Below, in pieces: positions 54,177-63,124 of a DNA stretch of 64,000 bases (position 1 is the first letter of the stretch; each line of letters starts with the position of its first letter). Position numbers and translations under genes: made by a program. The DNA is taken from assembly GCA_019637225.1 (NCBI GenBank), contig JAHBWC010000002.1:124001-188000 (forward strand), read 5' to 3'. The notes under the pieces were generated by a model. The model did not search any database. It was given only the letters and a program-made list of their open reading frames with translations, and was not told the DNA's origin. The DNA is from Labilithrix sp. GTDB lineage: Bacteria; Myxococcota_A; Polyangia; Polyangiales; Polyangiaceae.

Positions 54177-55049
54177 ATGCGCTCCGGTGTGCCCATGCGT
54201 CTCCTGGCCCGTGCCGCGGCCTGCTCGCTCACGGTCGCGGGCGTCCTGTCGGGGCTGGGCTGCTCGCGCGCGGACAGCGCCGCGGACCGCCACCTCGCCG
54301 AGATGCGCGAGGCGATCGGCAAGGTGCAGGCGGAGCAGGATCGGACGAACCAGCGGGTCGGGCTGCTCGAGAGCGCGGCGGCCGACGACCGCTCGCGCCG
54401 CGTCTCGAAGGCCTCGCCGGGGCTGCCCGTCGCCGCGCCGCGCACGGTGCAGATCGGCGACAACGACGACCGCGAGAGCGACGATCCGAACGATCCGAAC
54501 GCGCGCCCCGAGATCCGGCTCCAGGGCCAGGGCGCCGGATCGATCCGGCCCGTCCGCGGGAAGGCGACGCCGGGCCGAGGCGAGGCGCGGGTCGAGCTCG
54601 CGGACGACGGCGCCGACGCGCCGCGGCCGTCGATCCTCGATCCCGAGGCGAAGCGGAGCTACGAGAACGCGCTGTCGCTCGTGAACTCGAAGCAGTACGA
54701 GCGCGCGCTCGAGGCGCTCGCGGCGTTCCTCGTTCGCTGGCCCGACCACCCCTACGCCGAGAACGCGCTCTACTGGCGAGGCGAGGCCTACTTCGCGCGC
54801 GGCGAGCACCTCCGCGCGGCCGAGCAGTTCGAGGCCGTGCTGGCGCGCTTCGGCGGGGGCAACAAGGCGCCCGACGCACTCCTCAAGATCGGCATGTGCC
54901 ACGACCGTCTCGGTTCGGCCGATCGCGCGAAGGAGTACTGGGATCGCCTGCGACGAGATCATCCGCGCAGCGACGCGGTGAAGAAGATTCCACAGTCGTC
55001 GAGCGACGATTCGCGAGGACGCGGCGTGGGCCCGAAGGAGAGTCGATGA
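54177..55049 (+). CDS. cpoB: CpoB/YbgF-like lipoprotein
   Basis: A 290-residue lipoprotein. The signal (MRLLARAAACSLTVAGVLSG then LGC) leads to a coiled coil (HLAEMREAIGKVQAEQDRTN), a long charged disordered linker, and C-terminal TPR repeats (AKRSYENALSLVNSKQYERA, YAENALYWRGEAYFARGEHL, DALLKIGMCHDRLGSADRA), the organisation of CpoB/YbgF, the Tol-Pal-associated coordinator of cell-wall synthesis. The TPR module is at the C terminus as usual. TACCCT stands six bases before the ATG. The downstream LysM gene overlaps its stop. No tolB or pal gene is in the window, so the symbol rests on architecture. Confidence 0.75.
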   Translation: MRSGVPMRLLARAAACSLTVAGVLSGLGCSRADSAADRHLAEMREAIGKVQAEQDRTNQRVGLLESAAADDRSRRVSKASPGLPVAAPRTVQIGDNDDRESDDPNDPNARPEIRLQGQGAGSIRPVRGKATPGRGEARVELADDGADAPRPSILDPEAKRSYENALSLVNSKQYERALEALAAFLVRWPDHPYAENALYWRGEAYFARGEHLRAAEQFEAVLARFGGGNKAPDALLKIGMCHDRLGSADRAKEYWDRLRRDHPRSDAVKKIPQSSSDDSRGRGVGPKESR

Positions 55050-56437
55050 GCTTCGTGAACCCGTCTCTCAACAAGATCGCCTACCGGCGCGCGGTCGTCC
55101 TCGCGCTCGGGGTCGTCCTCCCGCTCGCGCACGTCACCGTCGCGTTCGCCCAGCAGTCGGGCGGAGGCGGCGCGCCTGCGAGCGGAGGGGGTACTCCGGG
55201 CCAGGGCGGCGCGCCCGCCGGGCCGACCGTCACGACGGTCCCCGGACCCACGACGACGACGTTCTTCCCCGGCGGCGTCGCGCCGGTTCCGCCCGGCGGA
55301 ACGCTCGGCGGAGGCAACGCGCAGTACTCGTCGTCGAAGCCGATCACCGGCAACGAGACCGACAGCTTCGACTTCCGTCGGGGCGGCGGCGCCGGCGGCA
55401 CGGTGCGCGGCGATCCGAACGGCTCGTTCGTGCTCGGCGGCTCGACGAGCCCCGGCGCGTACTCCGGCGTCGTCCCGAACGCGCACAACGTCCGGCGCGG
55501 CGACACCCTCTGGGGCATCTGCGGCTACTACTTCAATAACCCGTACCAGTGGCCGCGGATCTGGTCGTACAACGCGCAGATCCAGAACCCGCACTGGATC
55601 TACCCCGGCGACCAGGTGAAGCTCCGGCAGGGCGGCGGCGCGGTCGAGCCGCAGCCGAACAACCCGCGCGCGAGCATCACCGATCGGCGGCGCGCGGTCC
55701 CGGCGGACACGGTCTTCCTCCGAAACCAGGGCTTCATCGAGGACGAGTCGGTCAACTGGGGCGAGATCACGGGCGCTCGTGAGGACAAGATGTTCCTCAC
55801 CGACTTCGACGAGGCGTACCTCCGCATCGGCGGCGATCACGACGTCAAGATCGGCCAGGAGCTCACCGTCTATCGCCCGATCAAGTCGCAGGCCGGAGGC
55901 CGGCTCGTCGAGATCCAGGGCACGGTCAAGATCGACCAGTGGAACCCGAAGGAGCGCATCGCGCGCGCGCGCGTGACGGAGGCGCTCGACACCATCGAGC
56001 GCGGCGCTCGCGTCGGCCCGGTCGCACGTCGCTTCGAGGTCGTCCCGCCGGTCCGCAACGACAAGGACGTCGAGGCGACGATCCTGACGAGCATCCACCC
56101 GCACAACTTCTACGGGCAGAACCAGGTCGTCTTCATCGACAAGGGCGAAGACGACGGCCTCAAGCCGGGCAACCGCCTCTTCGTCATTCGCAAGGGAGAC
56201 GGCTTCCACAAGACGCAGCCGTCCGGCAGCGCCGCGAAGCGCATCGCGCTCGAGGATCCCTCGCCGGGAGCGATGGAGAGCATCACGAAGCCGCGCAGCG
56301 ACGCCGCGCTGCCCGAGGAGGTGCTCGCCGAGCTGCGCGTCATCAGCATCAAGAAGGGCACGGCGATGGCGCTCGTCACGACGTCGCGCCGCGAGATCGA
56401 GCTCGGCGACAAGGCGTTCGCCCGCAAAGGCTACTGA
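55046..56437 (+). CDS. LysM-domain exported protein
   Basis: A 463-residue exported protein. A signal peptide (VLALGVVLPLAHVTVAFAQQ) is followed by a Gly/Pro-rich linker (about 30-115) and a LysM domain at about residues 147-192 (HNVRRGDTLWGICGYYFNNP, PHWIYPGDQVKLR), which binds peptidoglycan. The remaining 270 residues contain repeated beta-type units (RIGGDHDVKIGQELTVYRPI, QNQVVFIDKGEDDGLKPGNR) like those in other myxobacterial LysM proteins. The ATG overlaps the cpoB stop (ATGA) and AAGGAG lies just before. Coupling with CpoB suggests a joint role in cell-wall metabolism. Confidence 0.82.
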   Translation: MSFVNPSLNKIAYRRAVVLALGVVLPLAHVTVAFAQQSGGGGAPASGGGTPGQGGAPAGPTVTTVPGPTTTTFFPGGVAPVPPGGTLGGGNAQYSSSKPITGNETDSFDFRRGGGAGGTVRGDPNGSFVLGGSTSPGAYSGVVPNAHNVRRGDTLWGICGYYFNNPYQWPRIWSYNAQIQNPHWIYPGDQVKLRQGGGAVEPQPNNPRASITDRRRAVPADTVFLRNQGFIEDESVNWGEITGAREDKMFLTDFDEAYLRIGGDHDVKIGQELTVYRPIKSQAGGRLVEIQGTVKIDQWNPKERIARARVTEALDTIERGARVGPVARRFEVVPPVRNDKDVEATILTSIHPHNFYGQNQVVFIDKGEDDGLKPGNRLFVIRKGDGFHKTQPSGSAAKRIALEDPSPGAMESITKPRSDAALPEEVLAELRVISIKKGTAMALVTTSRREIELGDKAFARKGY

Positions 56438-56634
56438 CGGCTGCGCTCGCGGCGGGCACGATCGCCGCGCCGAGCAGGCTTGCCTCACGTCGGGGCGGCG
56501 GCGAACCGCGTCGGGCGCGGTTCGGGCGCTCGCCCTCGCGACGTTCGGCGGCTCGCGCGTCTTCCTTACCGAGGGTTGGCGGGTCATGTCGTCGCGCGGC
56601 CCGGTGTGGCACGCCTCCTGTAACGCAGGGGGTC

Positions 56635-56901
56635 ATGCACACCGAACAGATCAAGGAAGAGGTCGACAAGAACATCGAGAGGCTCGCGACGCTCCGTGAC
56701 GAAGTGAAGCTCCAGCTCCACCTCGCGTCGCTCGACGCGCGGACGGAGTGGGACGAGAAGCTGGCGCCGAAGGTCCTCGAGGCCGAGCAGACGGCGAAAG
56801 AGCTGACGGAGGCGACGCGCGTGAGCGCGCGCGAGCTCGTCACGCGCGTCGAGGAGTTCCTCGCGCGCGTTCGTGAGAGCGCTCGCCACTCGAAGCACTG
56901 A
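56635..56901 (+). CDS. Small coiled-coil protein
   Basis: An 88-residue, fully helical protein rich in E, K, A and L (KEEVDKNIERLATLRDEVKL, LEAEQTAKELTEATRVSARE). Heptad-like spacing suggests a coiled coil. No domain is recognised. TAACGC lies upstream, and the ATG at 56635 is the natural start. Comparable small coiled-coil proteins occur as scaffold or apolipoprotein-like proteins; nothing more can be said. Confidence 0.65.
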   Translation: MHTEQIKEEVDKNIERLATLRDEVKLQLHLASLDARTEWDEKLAPKVLEAEQTAKELTEATRVSARELVTRVEEFLARVRESARHSKH

Positions 56902-56960
56902 CGTCGGCCGCCCGGTCGGCGCCCCGCGCGAGGGCGCCGGCCGCATCGGCACGGGCGCCG

Positions 56961-57692
56961 TCAGTCGTAGCGCTCGCTGTGGACCTGCTTGCGCTCGATC
57001 CCCATCGTCTTGCGCAGGAGATCGCGCACGGAGCCGACCATCCGCTCGAGGCCGCAGATGTACGCGTGCGGCGCGCCCGCGTTCTTCGACTCGAGGTCGC
57101 GCCAGAGCTCTTCGACGTGCGTCTGCACGTAGCCGTGACGCGTCGACCAGCCGGCGGGCGGCTTCGACAGGCTGTACTCGACGCGCAGGTTCGGGTGGCG
57201 CGCGCGGAGCGCCTCGAGCTCGTCGAGGTAGAGGCGGTCTTCGGGGTGGCGCACGCCGAAGAGCAGCGTCATCGGCGAAGCGTCGCCCGTCGCGAGCGCG
57301 TCGAGGATCATGCTGCGGAGCGGCGTGACGCCGGTGCCGGTGCCGACGAAGAGCGAGGGATGCGCCGTGCCGCGCGGCCGCGTGAAGAAGCCCTGCGGGC
57401 CGATGGCGCGGATGGTCGTGCCCTCGTCGAGCTCGTGGAGGAAGGTAGAGCCGGGGCCGCCCTCGACCTTGGTGACCGCGATCGCGAGGCCGGGCGAGCC
57501 GTCGGGCGGCGAGGCGATCGAGTAGGCGCGGCGCCCTTCGCCGTCGGCGAGCGGCAGGACGAAGCTCACCCATTGGCCGGCCTGGAAGTCGAAGGGCGCG
57601 CCGTCGACGCGCTCGAAGCCGAGCTCACGGACGTTCGGAGAGAGCATCCGCGACCGAGCGAGCCGCACGTCGAAGGTCGGGGGCGGGGGCAT
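56961..57692 (-). CDS. Ferredoxin-NADP reductase-type flavoprotein
   Basis: A 243-residue FNR-family protein. FAD-binding RAYSIASPP (about 55-63), the flavin/phosphate loop GPQGFF, NAD(P)-binding VGTGTGVTPLRSM and the cofactor-discriminating region YICGLERMVGSVRDLL are all present. The chain ends ERYD, an aromatic residue near the C terminus as in plant-type reductases. It moves electrons between NAD(P)H and a ferredoxin or flavodoxin; no partner gene is adjacent. TATACG (57701-57706) stands eight bases before the ATG. Confidence 0.88.
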   Translation of the reverse strand: MPPPPTFDVRLARSRMLSPNVRELGFERVDGAPFDFQAGQWVSFVLPLADGEGRRAYSIASPPDGSPGLAIAVTKVEGGPGSTFLHELDEGTTIRAIGPQGFFTRPRGTAHPSLFVGTGTGVTPLRSMILDALATGDASPMTLLFGVRHPEDRLYLDELEALRARHPNLRVEYSLSKPPAGWSTRHGYVQTHVEELWRDLESKNAGAPHAYICGLERMVGSVRDLLRKTMGIERKQVHSERYD

Positions 57693-57726
57693 CCCCGGCG
57701 CGTATAGCGCCCCCGTCCCGCAGGGT

Positions 57727-58476
57727 CTACCGGGCTCGCTGCCCGGCGGGCGGCGCGGCGAGGCCCTCGACGCGGTACGCGAACGCGGCCTTCACGCGCG
57801 ACGACGAGCGGAGGACGAGCTCCATCCGCAAGAGCGCGTCGAGCGCGTCCTGGGTCGACATGCCCCGGTCCTGCGCCGCGATGAGGACGCGCGTCGCCGG
57901 CTCGAGCGCGTCGGCGGGGTGATGGTACGCGCCGGGGAGGAGGAAGAGATCCGAGCCCGCCGCGCCGGCGGTGACCCGCGCGTCCATCGCGCCCTCCGCG
58001 TGCTCCAGCGTGAGCGCCTGGGTCTCGTCGAGGTGGCGGACGAGCAGCTCGGCGCCCGACCAGACGTCGACGAGGTACGCGCCGCGATCGTCCACCTCTT
58101 CGACGAGGAACAAGCCCCGGTGCGCCCGGGCGAACGCCGCCGCGATCGCCCGGATGGTCCGGGGAGCGCGGGGATCTCCGTCGAGCTTCGCGGCGGCCAG
58201 CGCCGCGAAGCCCTGCGTCGCGAGCGCGTCGTCCCAGAAGGCGCCGGCCCGAGCCTCGAACCAGGGGTCTTCCGCGTCGAACGCTCCCGTCCGGCGCTGG
58301 AACGCCAGCCTCATCCGGGTCGCCTCCACCCCGAGGTCGCCGACGTCCCCGAGGCTGATTATGGCCTCGTACGCTGCGACCACCTCGGCCGGCGTGGTAT
58401 CTTCGAGGGAGTCCACGCTATCCCGATGCGACGTCGCGACCCGTCCGACGTCTTCCTGATTCGTCCGTCCTCCCAT
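57727..58476 (-). CDS. Hypothetical protein
   Basis: A 249-residue protein, mixed helical, that I do not recognise. Notable stretches are DPWFEARAGAFWDDALATQG, FLVEEVDDRGAYLVDVWSGA and LLPGAYHHPADALEPATRVL. The middle part has the look of a ligand-binding mixed fold, and the end has basic residues (RVKAAFAYRVEG). The ATG at 58474-58476 overlaps, on the opposite strand, the ATG of the next gene (58475-58477); a later start such as GTG 58413 (VDSLEDTT...) would resolve the conflict. Convergent with nothing; it follows the FNR gene direction. Confidence 0.6.
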   Translation of the reverse strand: MGGRTNQEDVGRVATSHRDSVDSLEDTTPAEVVAAYEAIISLGDVGDLGVEATRMRLAFQRRTGAFDAEDPWFEARAGAFWDDALATQGFAALAAAKLDGDPRAPRTIRAIAAAFARAHRGLFLVEEVDDRGAYLVDVWSGAELLVRHLDETQALTLEHAEGAMDARVTAGAAGSDLFLLPGAYHHPADALEPATRVLIAAQDRGMSTQDALDALLRMELVLRSSSRVKAAFAYRVEGLAAPPAGQRAR

Positions 58477-58894
58477 GCGAAACCGCGTCTTCTTCCCTCA
58501 GGCATCTCTCGATCAGTGGGGTGTCGAAGGCAAGATCGAACTCACGGCGACCGAGCTCGTCCTCCTCGCGGAGGGACGACGCTACGACATCACCGAGGTC
58601 GTCCGCGTGGTCGTCGAGGTCACGGGGTCGGCGGATCCGCACGGGCTCATCGGAAAGGTGAAGTCGAAGGCGGAGCTCGAGGGCATCGGCGCCGAGATCC
58701 TCGAGAACTCCATGATCATCGGGGACAACGCCTACGACGTCGTCCCCGGCTGGGCAGGGACGCCCGTGACGCCCTTCGAGGACCACCTCCTGTCGCCCGA
58801 GCGCATGACCGCGCGCAGCGGCCGCACCGACATCGGCTCCGGGCCGAAGAGCGACGAGGAGATGCTCGAGCGCTTCGCCGAGGGGAACCTGTAG
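58475..58894 (+). CDS. Hypothetical protein, first gene of the heme block
   Basis: A 139-residue protein. It begins MRNRVFFPQASLDQWGVEG with the signature KIELTATELVLLAEGRRYDI and has a central region VRVVVEVTGSADPHGLIGKV, an alternation of strands that could be PilZ-like, but the RxxxR motif of PilZ is not evident. The ending is acidic. It lies 12 bases before hemX on the same strand, so it probably belongs to the heme transcript; AGGAGG of hemX lies just at its stop. Its role is unknown. Confidence 0.65.
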   Translation: MRNRVFFPQASLDQWGVEGKIELTATELVLLAEGRRYDITEVVRVVVEVTGSADPHGLIGKVKSKAELEGIGAEILENSMIIGDNAYDVVPGWAGTPVTPFEDHLLSPERMTARSGRTDIGSGPKSDEEMLERFAEGNL

Positions 58895-58909
58895 AGGAGG
58901 CGCCCCTTG

Positions 58910-59836
58910 GTGAACGAGACCGTCGCCGAAGGGCTCTTCTACCTCACCGCAGCGGCGTACGTCGCGGCGTCGGTGCTCTTCCTGCGCTTCCTCGCCCGCG
59001 GCAAGGGCGACGTCGGGCTGCTCGGACCTCGGCTCATCGGGGTCGGCGCGTCGCTCCACGCGGTCCACATCGTCGTCGCGTCCCTCGTCCTCCGCGTCTG
59101 CCCGGTCGAGGGGATCCACTTTCCGATGAGCGTCGCGTCGATGTCGATGGCCGTCGCCTATGTCCTCGCGCGGAAGCGCCTCAAGATCGAGGTCGCGGGC
59201 GCGTTCATCGCGCCGCTCGCCCTCACGTCGCTGCTCGCGTCCCGCTTCGTCGGCAACGCGGAGCCGAGCGCGCGGATGAAGGGCGCGATCCTGCCGTTCC
59301 ACGTCGCGACGAACCTCTTCGGCGTCGCGCTCTTCACGCTCGCGTTCTCGGCGGCCACGCTCTACCTGATCCAGGAGCACCTGCTGAAGAAGAAGCGCAT
59401 CGACGGCGTCTTCCGGCGCCTGCCGCCGCTCGACGTGCTCGATCGCGCCGAGCACCGCTTCCTCCTCGCCGGCTTCCCGCTGCTCACGATCGGCATCATC
59501 ACCGGGACGCTCTGGGCGCGCCGGGTCGAGATGGGCTCCTCGAGCGAGGTGCTTCGCTCGATCTTCGGCTACGTCACGTGGGTCGTCATCGCCGCGGTGC
59601 TGTTTCTCCGGGCAGCGGCGGGGTGGCGCGGACGGCGCGCGGCGTACGGCACGATCGCCGGCTTCGGCTTCGCCGTGGTCGTCATGATGCTCTACTTGCT
59701 TCGCACGCCTTCGCAGGGGACGGTCACGGCGTCGCTCGACCGGGCGGCGCCTCCGGTCGCGTCCCCGAGCGTGGTGGCCGCGGCGCCGAGCGTGACGGCG
59801 TCGCCGGAGCGTGGTGGGCACGAGATGCGTCCATGA
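58910..59836 (+). CDS. hemX: HemX/CcsA-type cytochrome c assembly membrane protein
   Basis: A 308-residue integral membrane protein of the CcsA/HemX type, with about eight TM segments (FYLTAAAYVAASVLFLRFL, GVGASLHAVHIVVASLVLRV, VATNLFGVALFTLAFSAATLYL). Histidines in SLHAVHIVV, ILPFHVATN and RAEHRFLLAG may take part in heme handling. It precedes and overlaps hemA, the place where hemX sits in many bacteria; HemX negatively controls HemA amounts. GTG 58910 or the TTG one codon earlier could start it; AGGAGG lies 6-9 bases upstream. The tail is Pro/Ala/Val-rich and disordered. Confidence 0.82.
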   Translation: MNETVAEGLFYLTAAAYVAASVLFLRFLARGKGDVGLLGPRLIGVGASLHAVHIVVASLVLRVCPVEGIHFPMSVASMSMAVAYVLARKRLKIEVAGAFIAPLALTSLLASRFVGNAEPSARMKGAILPFHVATNLFGVALFTLAFSAATLYLIQEHLLKKKRIDGVFRRLPPLDVLDRAEHRFLLAGFPLLTIGIITGTLWARRVEMGSSSEVLRSIFGYVTWVVIAAVLFLRAAAGWRGRRAAYGTIAGFGFAVVVMMLYLLRTPSQGTVTASLDRAAPPVASPSVVAAAPSVTASPERGGHEMRP

Positions 59837-61206
59837 CGTTGCCGGTCGTCGTCATCGGCCTGTCGCACAAGACGGCGCCGGTCGAGGTGCGCGAGCGCTT
59901 CGCCAGCGGGAGCGAGATCCTGCCCGAGATCCTCGCTCGGATCACCGCGCGCGCCGAGATCGACGAGGCGATGTTCCTCTCGACGTGCAACCGCGTCGAG
60001 GTGATCGGCCTCCCCAAGCTGGCGGGCACCCACGAGGAGGCGACGCGGCTCGCGTCGCACGCGATCCGCGAGGCGCTGCGCGAGCACATCGGCGCCCACA
60101 GCGTCGAGGAGCTGCGCGAGTACCTCTACGAGCGCACCGGCGAGGACGCGGTCCGGCACGTCTTCCGCGTGGCGGCGAGCCTCGACTCGATGGTGCTCGG
60201 CGAGCCGCAGATCCTCGGTCAGGTGAAGGACGCGTACGACGCGGCGGTCGCCGCCGGCGCGCTCCGCAGCCACCTCTCGCGGTGCGTGGGCCGCGCGTTC
60301 TCGGTCGCGAAGCGCGTGCGCACGGAGACGCAGCTCGGCACCGGCACCGTCAGCATCTCCAGCGTCGCCGTCGATCTCGCGAAGCGCATCTTCGGCGACC
60401 TCGGCGATCGCACGGTCTTGCTCGTCGGCGCAGGCGAGATGGCCGAGGCCGCGGCCAAGAGCCTCGGCCAGCAGGCGAGGTCGATCCGCATCTGCAACCG
60501 GAGCTTCGAGCGCGCGGCGAACCTCGCCTCGCACTTCAACGCGACGGCGGCGCCGATCGAGCAGCTCGAGTCCGAGCTCGTCATGTCGGACGTCGTCGTC
60601 GCGTCGACGTCGAGCAAATCGTTCGTGATCACGCGCGACCTCGTCAAGCGCGTGATGAAGCAGCGCAAGGGGCGCACGCTCTTCTTCGTCGACATCGCGG
60701 TGCCGCGCAACGTCGACCCGGCGATCCACGAGCACATCGACAACGCCTACGTCTACGACGTGGACGACCTACAGAGCGAGGTCGCGGAGAACATGCGCTC
60801 GCGGCAGGCCGAGGTCGCTCAGGCCGAGAAGATCGTCGAGGCGGAGCTCGGCGCGTGGCTGCAGTGGGCGCGCGGGCTCAACGTGAACCCCACGATCGTA
60901 GCGCTCCGGGCGAAGACGCGCGGCGTGCTCGTCGCCGAGCTCGAGCGGAGCCTCGGCAGCCGGCTGAAGCACCTCGGCGACGCCGATCGCGCCGCGCTCT
61001 CGCAGATGATCGAGAGCGCGACGAACAAGCTCCTCCACTCGCCGACGACGCGCCTGAAGCAGGCGGCGGGCGCGAGCGAGGGCGACGACCTCGTGCGCGC
61101 CGCGCAGCACCTCTTCGACCTGCCGTCGGCGCCCACGCCCGAGCCGTCCTCGCCGAGCGTCTCGACGGCCCCCGCGCCGGAGAGCGAAGAGCGCCTCCCG
61201 CACTGA
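59833..61206 (+). CDS. hemA: Glutamyl-tRNA reductase
   Basis: A 457-residue GluTR. The catalytic Cys is in FLSTCNRVEV (Cys52), VGLSHKTAPVE-like start (IGLSHKTAPVEVRE) is typical, the DSMVLGEPQILGQVKDAY segment is the conserved loop and LLVGAGEMAEAAAKSL binds NADPH. The long helix KRVRTETQLGTGTVSISS fits too. It reduces glutamyl-tRNA to glutamate-1-semialdehyde, the first committed step of the C5 pathway. The ATG overlaps the hemX stop by ATGA. The tail beyond residue 430 is Pro/Ser-rich. Three 35-bp repeats follow its stop. Confidence 0.95.
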   Translation: MTLPVVVIGLSHKTAPVEVRERFASGSEILPEILARITARAEIDEAMFLSTCNRVEVIGLPKLAGTHEEATRLASHAIREALREHIGAHSVEELREYLYERTGEDAVRHVFRVAASLDSMVLGEPQILGQVKDAYDAAVAAGALRSHLSRCVGRAFSVAKRVRTETQLGTGTVSISSVAVDLAKRIFGDLGDRTVLLVGAGEMAEAAAKSLGQQARSIRICNRSFERAANLASHFNATAAPIEQLESELVMSDVVVASTSSKSFVITRDLVKRVMKQRKGRTLFFVDIAVPRNVDPAIHEHIDNAYVYDVDDLQSEVAENMRSRQAEVAQAEKIVEAELGAWLQWARGLNVNPTIVALRAKTRGVLVAELERSLGSRLKHLGDADRAALSQMIESATNKLLHSPTTRLKQAAGASEGDDLVRAAQHLFDLPSAPTPEPSSPSVSTAPAPESEERLPH

Positions 61207-61215
61207 CCGCCGGCC

Positions 61216-61320
61216 GCCGCGGGCCGCCGGCGAGCGCTTCCTGACCGAGCGCCGCGGGCCGCCGGCGAGCGCTTCCTGACCGAGCGCCGCGGGCCGCCGG
61301 CGAGCGCTTCCTGACCGGGC
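61216..61320. repeat. Three 35-bp tandem repeats between hemA and hemC
   Basis: Units at 61216-61250, 61251-61285 and 61286-61320. Each starts gccgcgggccgccggcgagc and ends with gcttcctgaccgagc; the third has one change (cgggc at the end), and a partial fourth follows. The units contain the self-complementary ccgcgg and gccggc, so stable hairpins are possible. The array fills most of the 144-base hemA-hemC gap. Confidence 0.9.
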
Positions 61321-61335
61321 GCCGCCCTCGAGCGC

Positions 61336-61341
61336 TATGAT
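61336..61341 (+). promoter_or_regulatory. -10-like box TATGAT of hemC
   Basis: TATGAT ends nine bases before the hemC ATG, so hemC probably has its own leaderless promoter besides read-through from hemA. Inferred from the spacing that recurs in this window. Confidence 0.5.
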
Positions 61342-61350
61342 GCGCGACCG

Positions 61351-62259
61351 ATGCCGCGTCTCGTCTACGCCACCCGCCGCTCTGCTCTCGCGCTCGCGCA
61401 GTGCCGCGCCTTCGTCGCGCGCCTCGCGGCGGCGCACCCGGACCTCGAGCTCGTCGAGGAGCAGGTCGTGACGACGGGCGACCGGATCCAGGACCGGCCG
61501 CTCTCCGAGGTCGGCGGCAAGGGCCTCTTCGTGAAGGAGATCGAGGAAGCGCTCCTCGAGCGGCGCGCGGACGTCGCGGTCCACTCGATCAAGGACGTTC
61601 CCGCGACGCTCCCCGACGGGCTCGCGATCACGTGCATCCCCGCGCGCGAGGACCCGCGCGACGTCCTCGTGGCTCCCCGCTACGGCGCGCTCGCGGATCT
61701 CCCGAAGGGTGCGAGGATCGGGACGAGCAGCCTCCGCCGCGCCGCGAACGTCCTCGCCGCGCGCCCGGACCTCGTCATCGTGCCGCTGCGCGGCAACGTC
61801 GACACGCGTCTCCGCAAGGTCGACGCGGGGGAGGCGGACGGCATCGTCCTCGCGCGCGCCGGCCTCGTCCGCCTCGGCCTCGAGGGGCGCGCGACGGAGG
61901 TCCTCTCCCCGGAGGTCTCGCTCCCGGCCGTCGGGCAGGGCGCGCTCGGCATCGAGTCGCGCGTCGACGACGACGCGACCCGCGCGCTGCTGGCGCCGCT
62001 GGCCGACCCGACCACGAGCCGCTGCGTCCACGCCGAGCGCGGCGTGCTCGCGGCGCTCGGGGCGGACTGCAAGACCCCGATGGGCGCCTACGCCGAGCGC
62101 GTCGAGACGGACGGTGTCGCCACGATGCGTCTCCGCGCGTTCACGGCCGAAACGAGCGCGGGCCGCGTCGCGCGTCAGGACCAGACGATCCCGTGGCCGG
62201 CGTCGGACGACGAGGCGACGGCGTTCGGCGCCAGGGTCGGCGCGGAGCTTCTGGGCTGA
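61351..62259 (+). CDS. hemC: Hydroxymethylbilane synthase (porphobilinogen deaminase)
   Basis: A 302-residue enzyme. The dipyrromethane-binding Cys lies in LGADCKTPMGAY (Cys240), the catalytic Asp in VHSIKDVPA (Asp82), and Arg residues in GTSSLRRAAN and LRGNVDTRLRKV hold the substrate. It condenses four porphobilinogens into hydroxymethylbilane, the third step after HemA. Length is normal for the family. No hemD or hemB follows in the window. Confidence 0.95.
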   Translation: MPRLVYATRRSALALAQCRAFVARLAAAHPDLELVEEQVVTTGDRIQDRPLSEVGGKGLFVKEIEEALLERRADVAVHSIKDVPATLPDGLAITCIPAREDPRDVLVAPRYGALADLPKGARIGTSSLRRAANVLAARPDLVIVPLRGNVDTRLRKVDAGEADGIVLARAGLVRLGLEGRATEVLSPEVSLPAVGQGALGIESRVDDDATRALLAPLADPTTSRCVHAERGVLAALGADCKTPMGAYAERVETDGVATMRLRAFTAETSAGRVARQDQTIPWPASDDEATAFGARVGAELLG

Positions 62260-62332
62260 CGCCGGGGCGCCCCCGGCGATCTCGCGGTCGAGGGTTGCCT
62301 CCGAGCCGTCGTCGACTATGCTCCGGGCCGAA

Positions 62333-63067
62333 ATGCGCCGTGTGGTCCTCGCCCTCATCGCGATCGCGCTCCTGGCGCTGATTCCGCGCGCGGCCCTCGC
62401 GAAGGGCGCGACGATCGGCGATCCGCTGCGCATCGCCGTCCGCGGCGCCCCCGACGCCTTCTACTACAAGCCTCAGGCCCGCGGCGCGAAGCCGGTCATC
62501 ATGTACCTCCACGGCCGCGGCGGTAACCCGGCCGAGGACTGCCGCAAGTGGGCGCGCGTCGCCACGCAGTTCGGCTGGGTGGTCTGCCCGTCCGGCAGCG
62601 GCGTCAACGACGCGGGCGGCCGCACGTGGACGAACGGCACCGTCGACGCCCAGCGGGTGATCGACGCGACGATCACCGCGCTCCGCGACAAGTACAAGTC
62701 CAAGGTGCAGCGCCGCGGCAACGTCCTCGTCGGCTTCAGCGAGGGCGCGTGGGTCGCGATGAACGTCGGCCTCAAGGACCAGCGCACCTGGTCGCGCTGG
62801 CTCATCCTCGGCGCGAGCGACGCGTACTGGGGCGACGTGACGGAGGCGCTCGGCAAGGAGAAGCGCAAGGTCGAGCGCGTCTACCTCCTCACCGGCGAGA
62901 ACGACGGCGTCGCGCGCAACACGGTGCGCGTGGGCGAGACGCTGAAGAAGGTGAAGGTCCCGGTGAAGGTGAAGCTCGTCGCCGGGATGGGACACGAGGT
63001 CCCGAGTGACCGGATGATCAGCACCTATCGCCGTCCGCTCGCCTGGCTCGTCAACACGCCGAAGTAA
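62333..63067 (+). CDS. Exported alpha/beta-hydrolase (esterase/depolymerase type)
   Basis: A 244-residue exported hydrolase. A signal peptide (MRRVVLALIAIALLALIPRA ALA then KG) leads into a PHB-depolymerase/feruloyl-esterase-like domain: VIMYLHGRGGNPAEDCRKW (oxyanion), nucleophile elbow GFSEGAW (Ser), Asp in GENDGVAR and catalytic His in GMGHEVP. The Cys pairs DCRKW/VVCPSG may pair. ATG 62333 rather than 62318 is chosen because TATGCT (62317-62322) stands ten bases before it and the shorter form has a clean signal peptide. Substrate unknown. Confidence 0.8.
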   Translation: MRRVVLALIAIALLALIPRAALAKGATIGDPLRIAVRGAPDAFYYKPQARGAKPVIMYLHGRGGNPAEDCRKWARVATQFGWVVCPSGSGVNDAGGRTWTNGTVDAQRVIDATITALRDKYKSKVQRRGNVLVGFSEGAWVAMNVGLKDQRTWSRWLILGASDAYWGDVTEALGKEKRKVERVYLLTGENDGVARNTVRVGETLKKVKVPVKVKLVAGMGHEVPSDRMISTYRRPLAWLVNTPK

Positions 63068-63124
63068 GCTCCGCGCCAACATCGGCGCCGATCGCCCCAC
63101 GCGCGTGTGCTAGGTAACGCGCCG

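Noticed and set aside
61216..61320. CRISPR array
   Set aside because: The three 35-bp units are directly adjacent with no unique spacers, and no cas gene is near.
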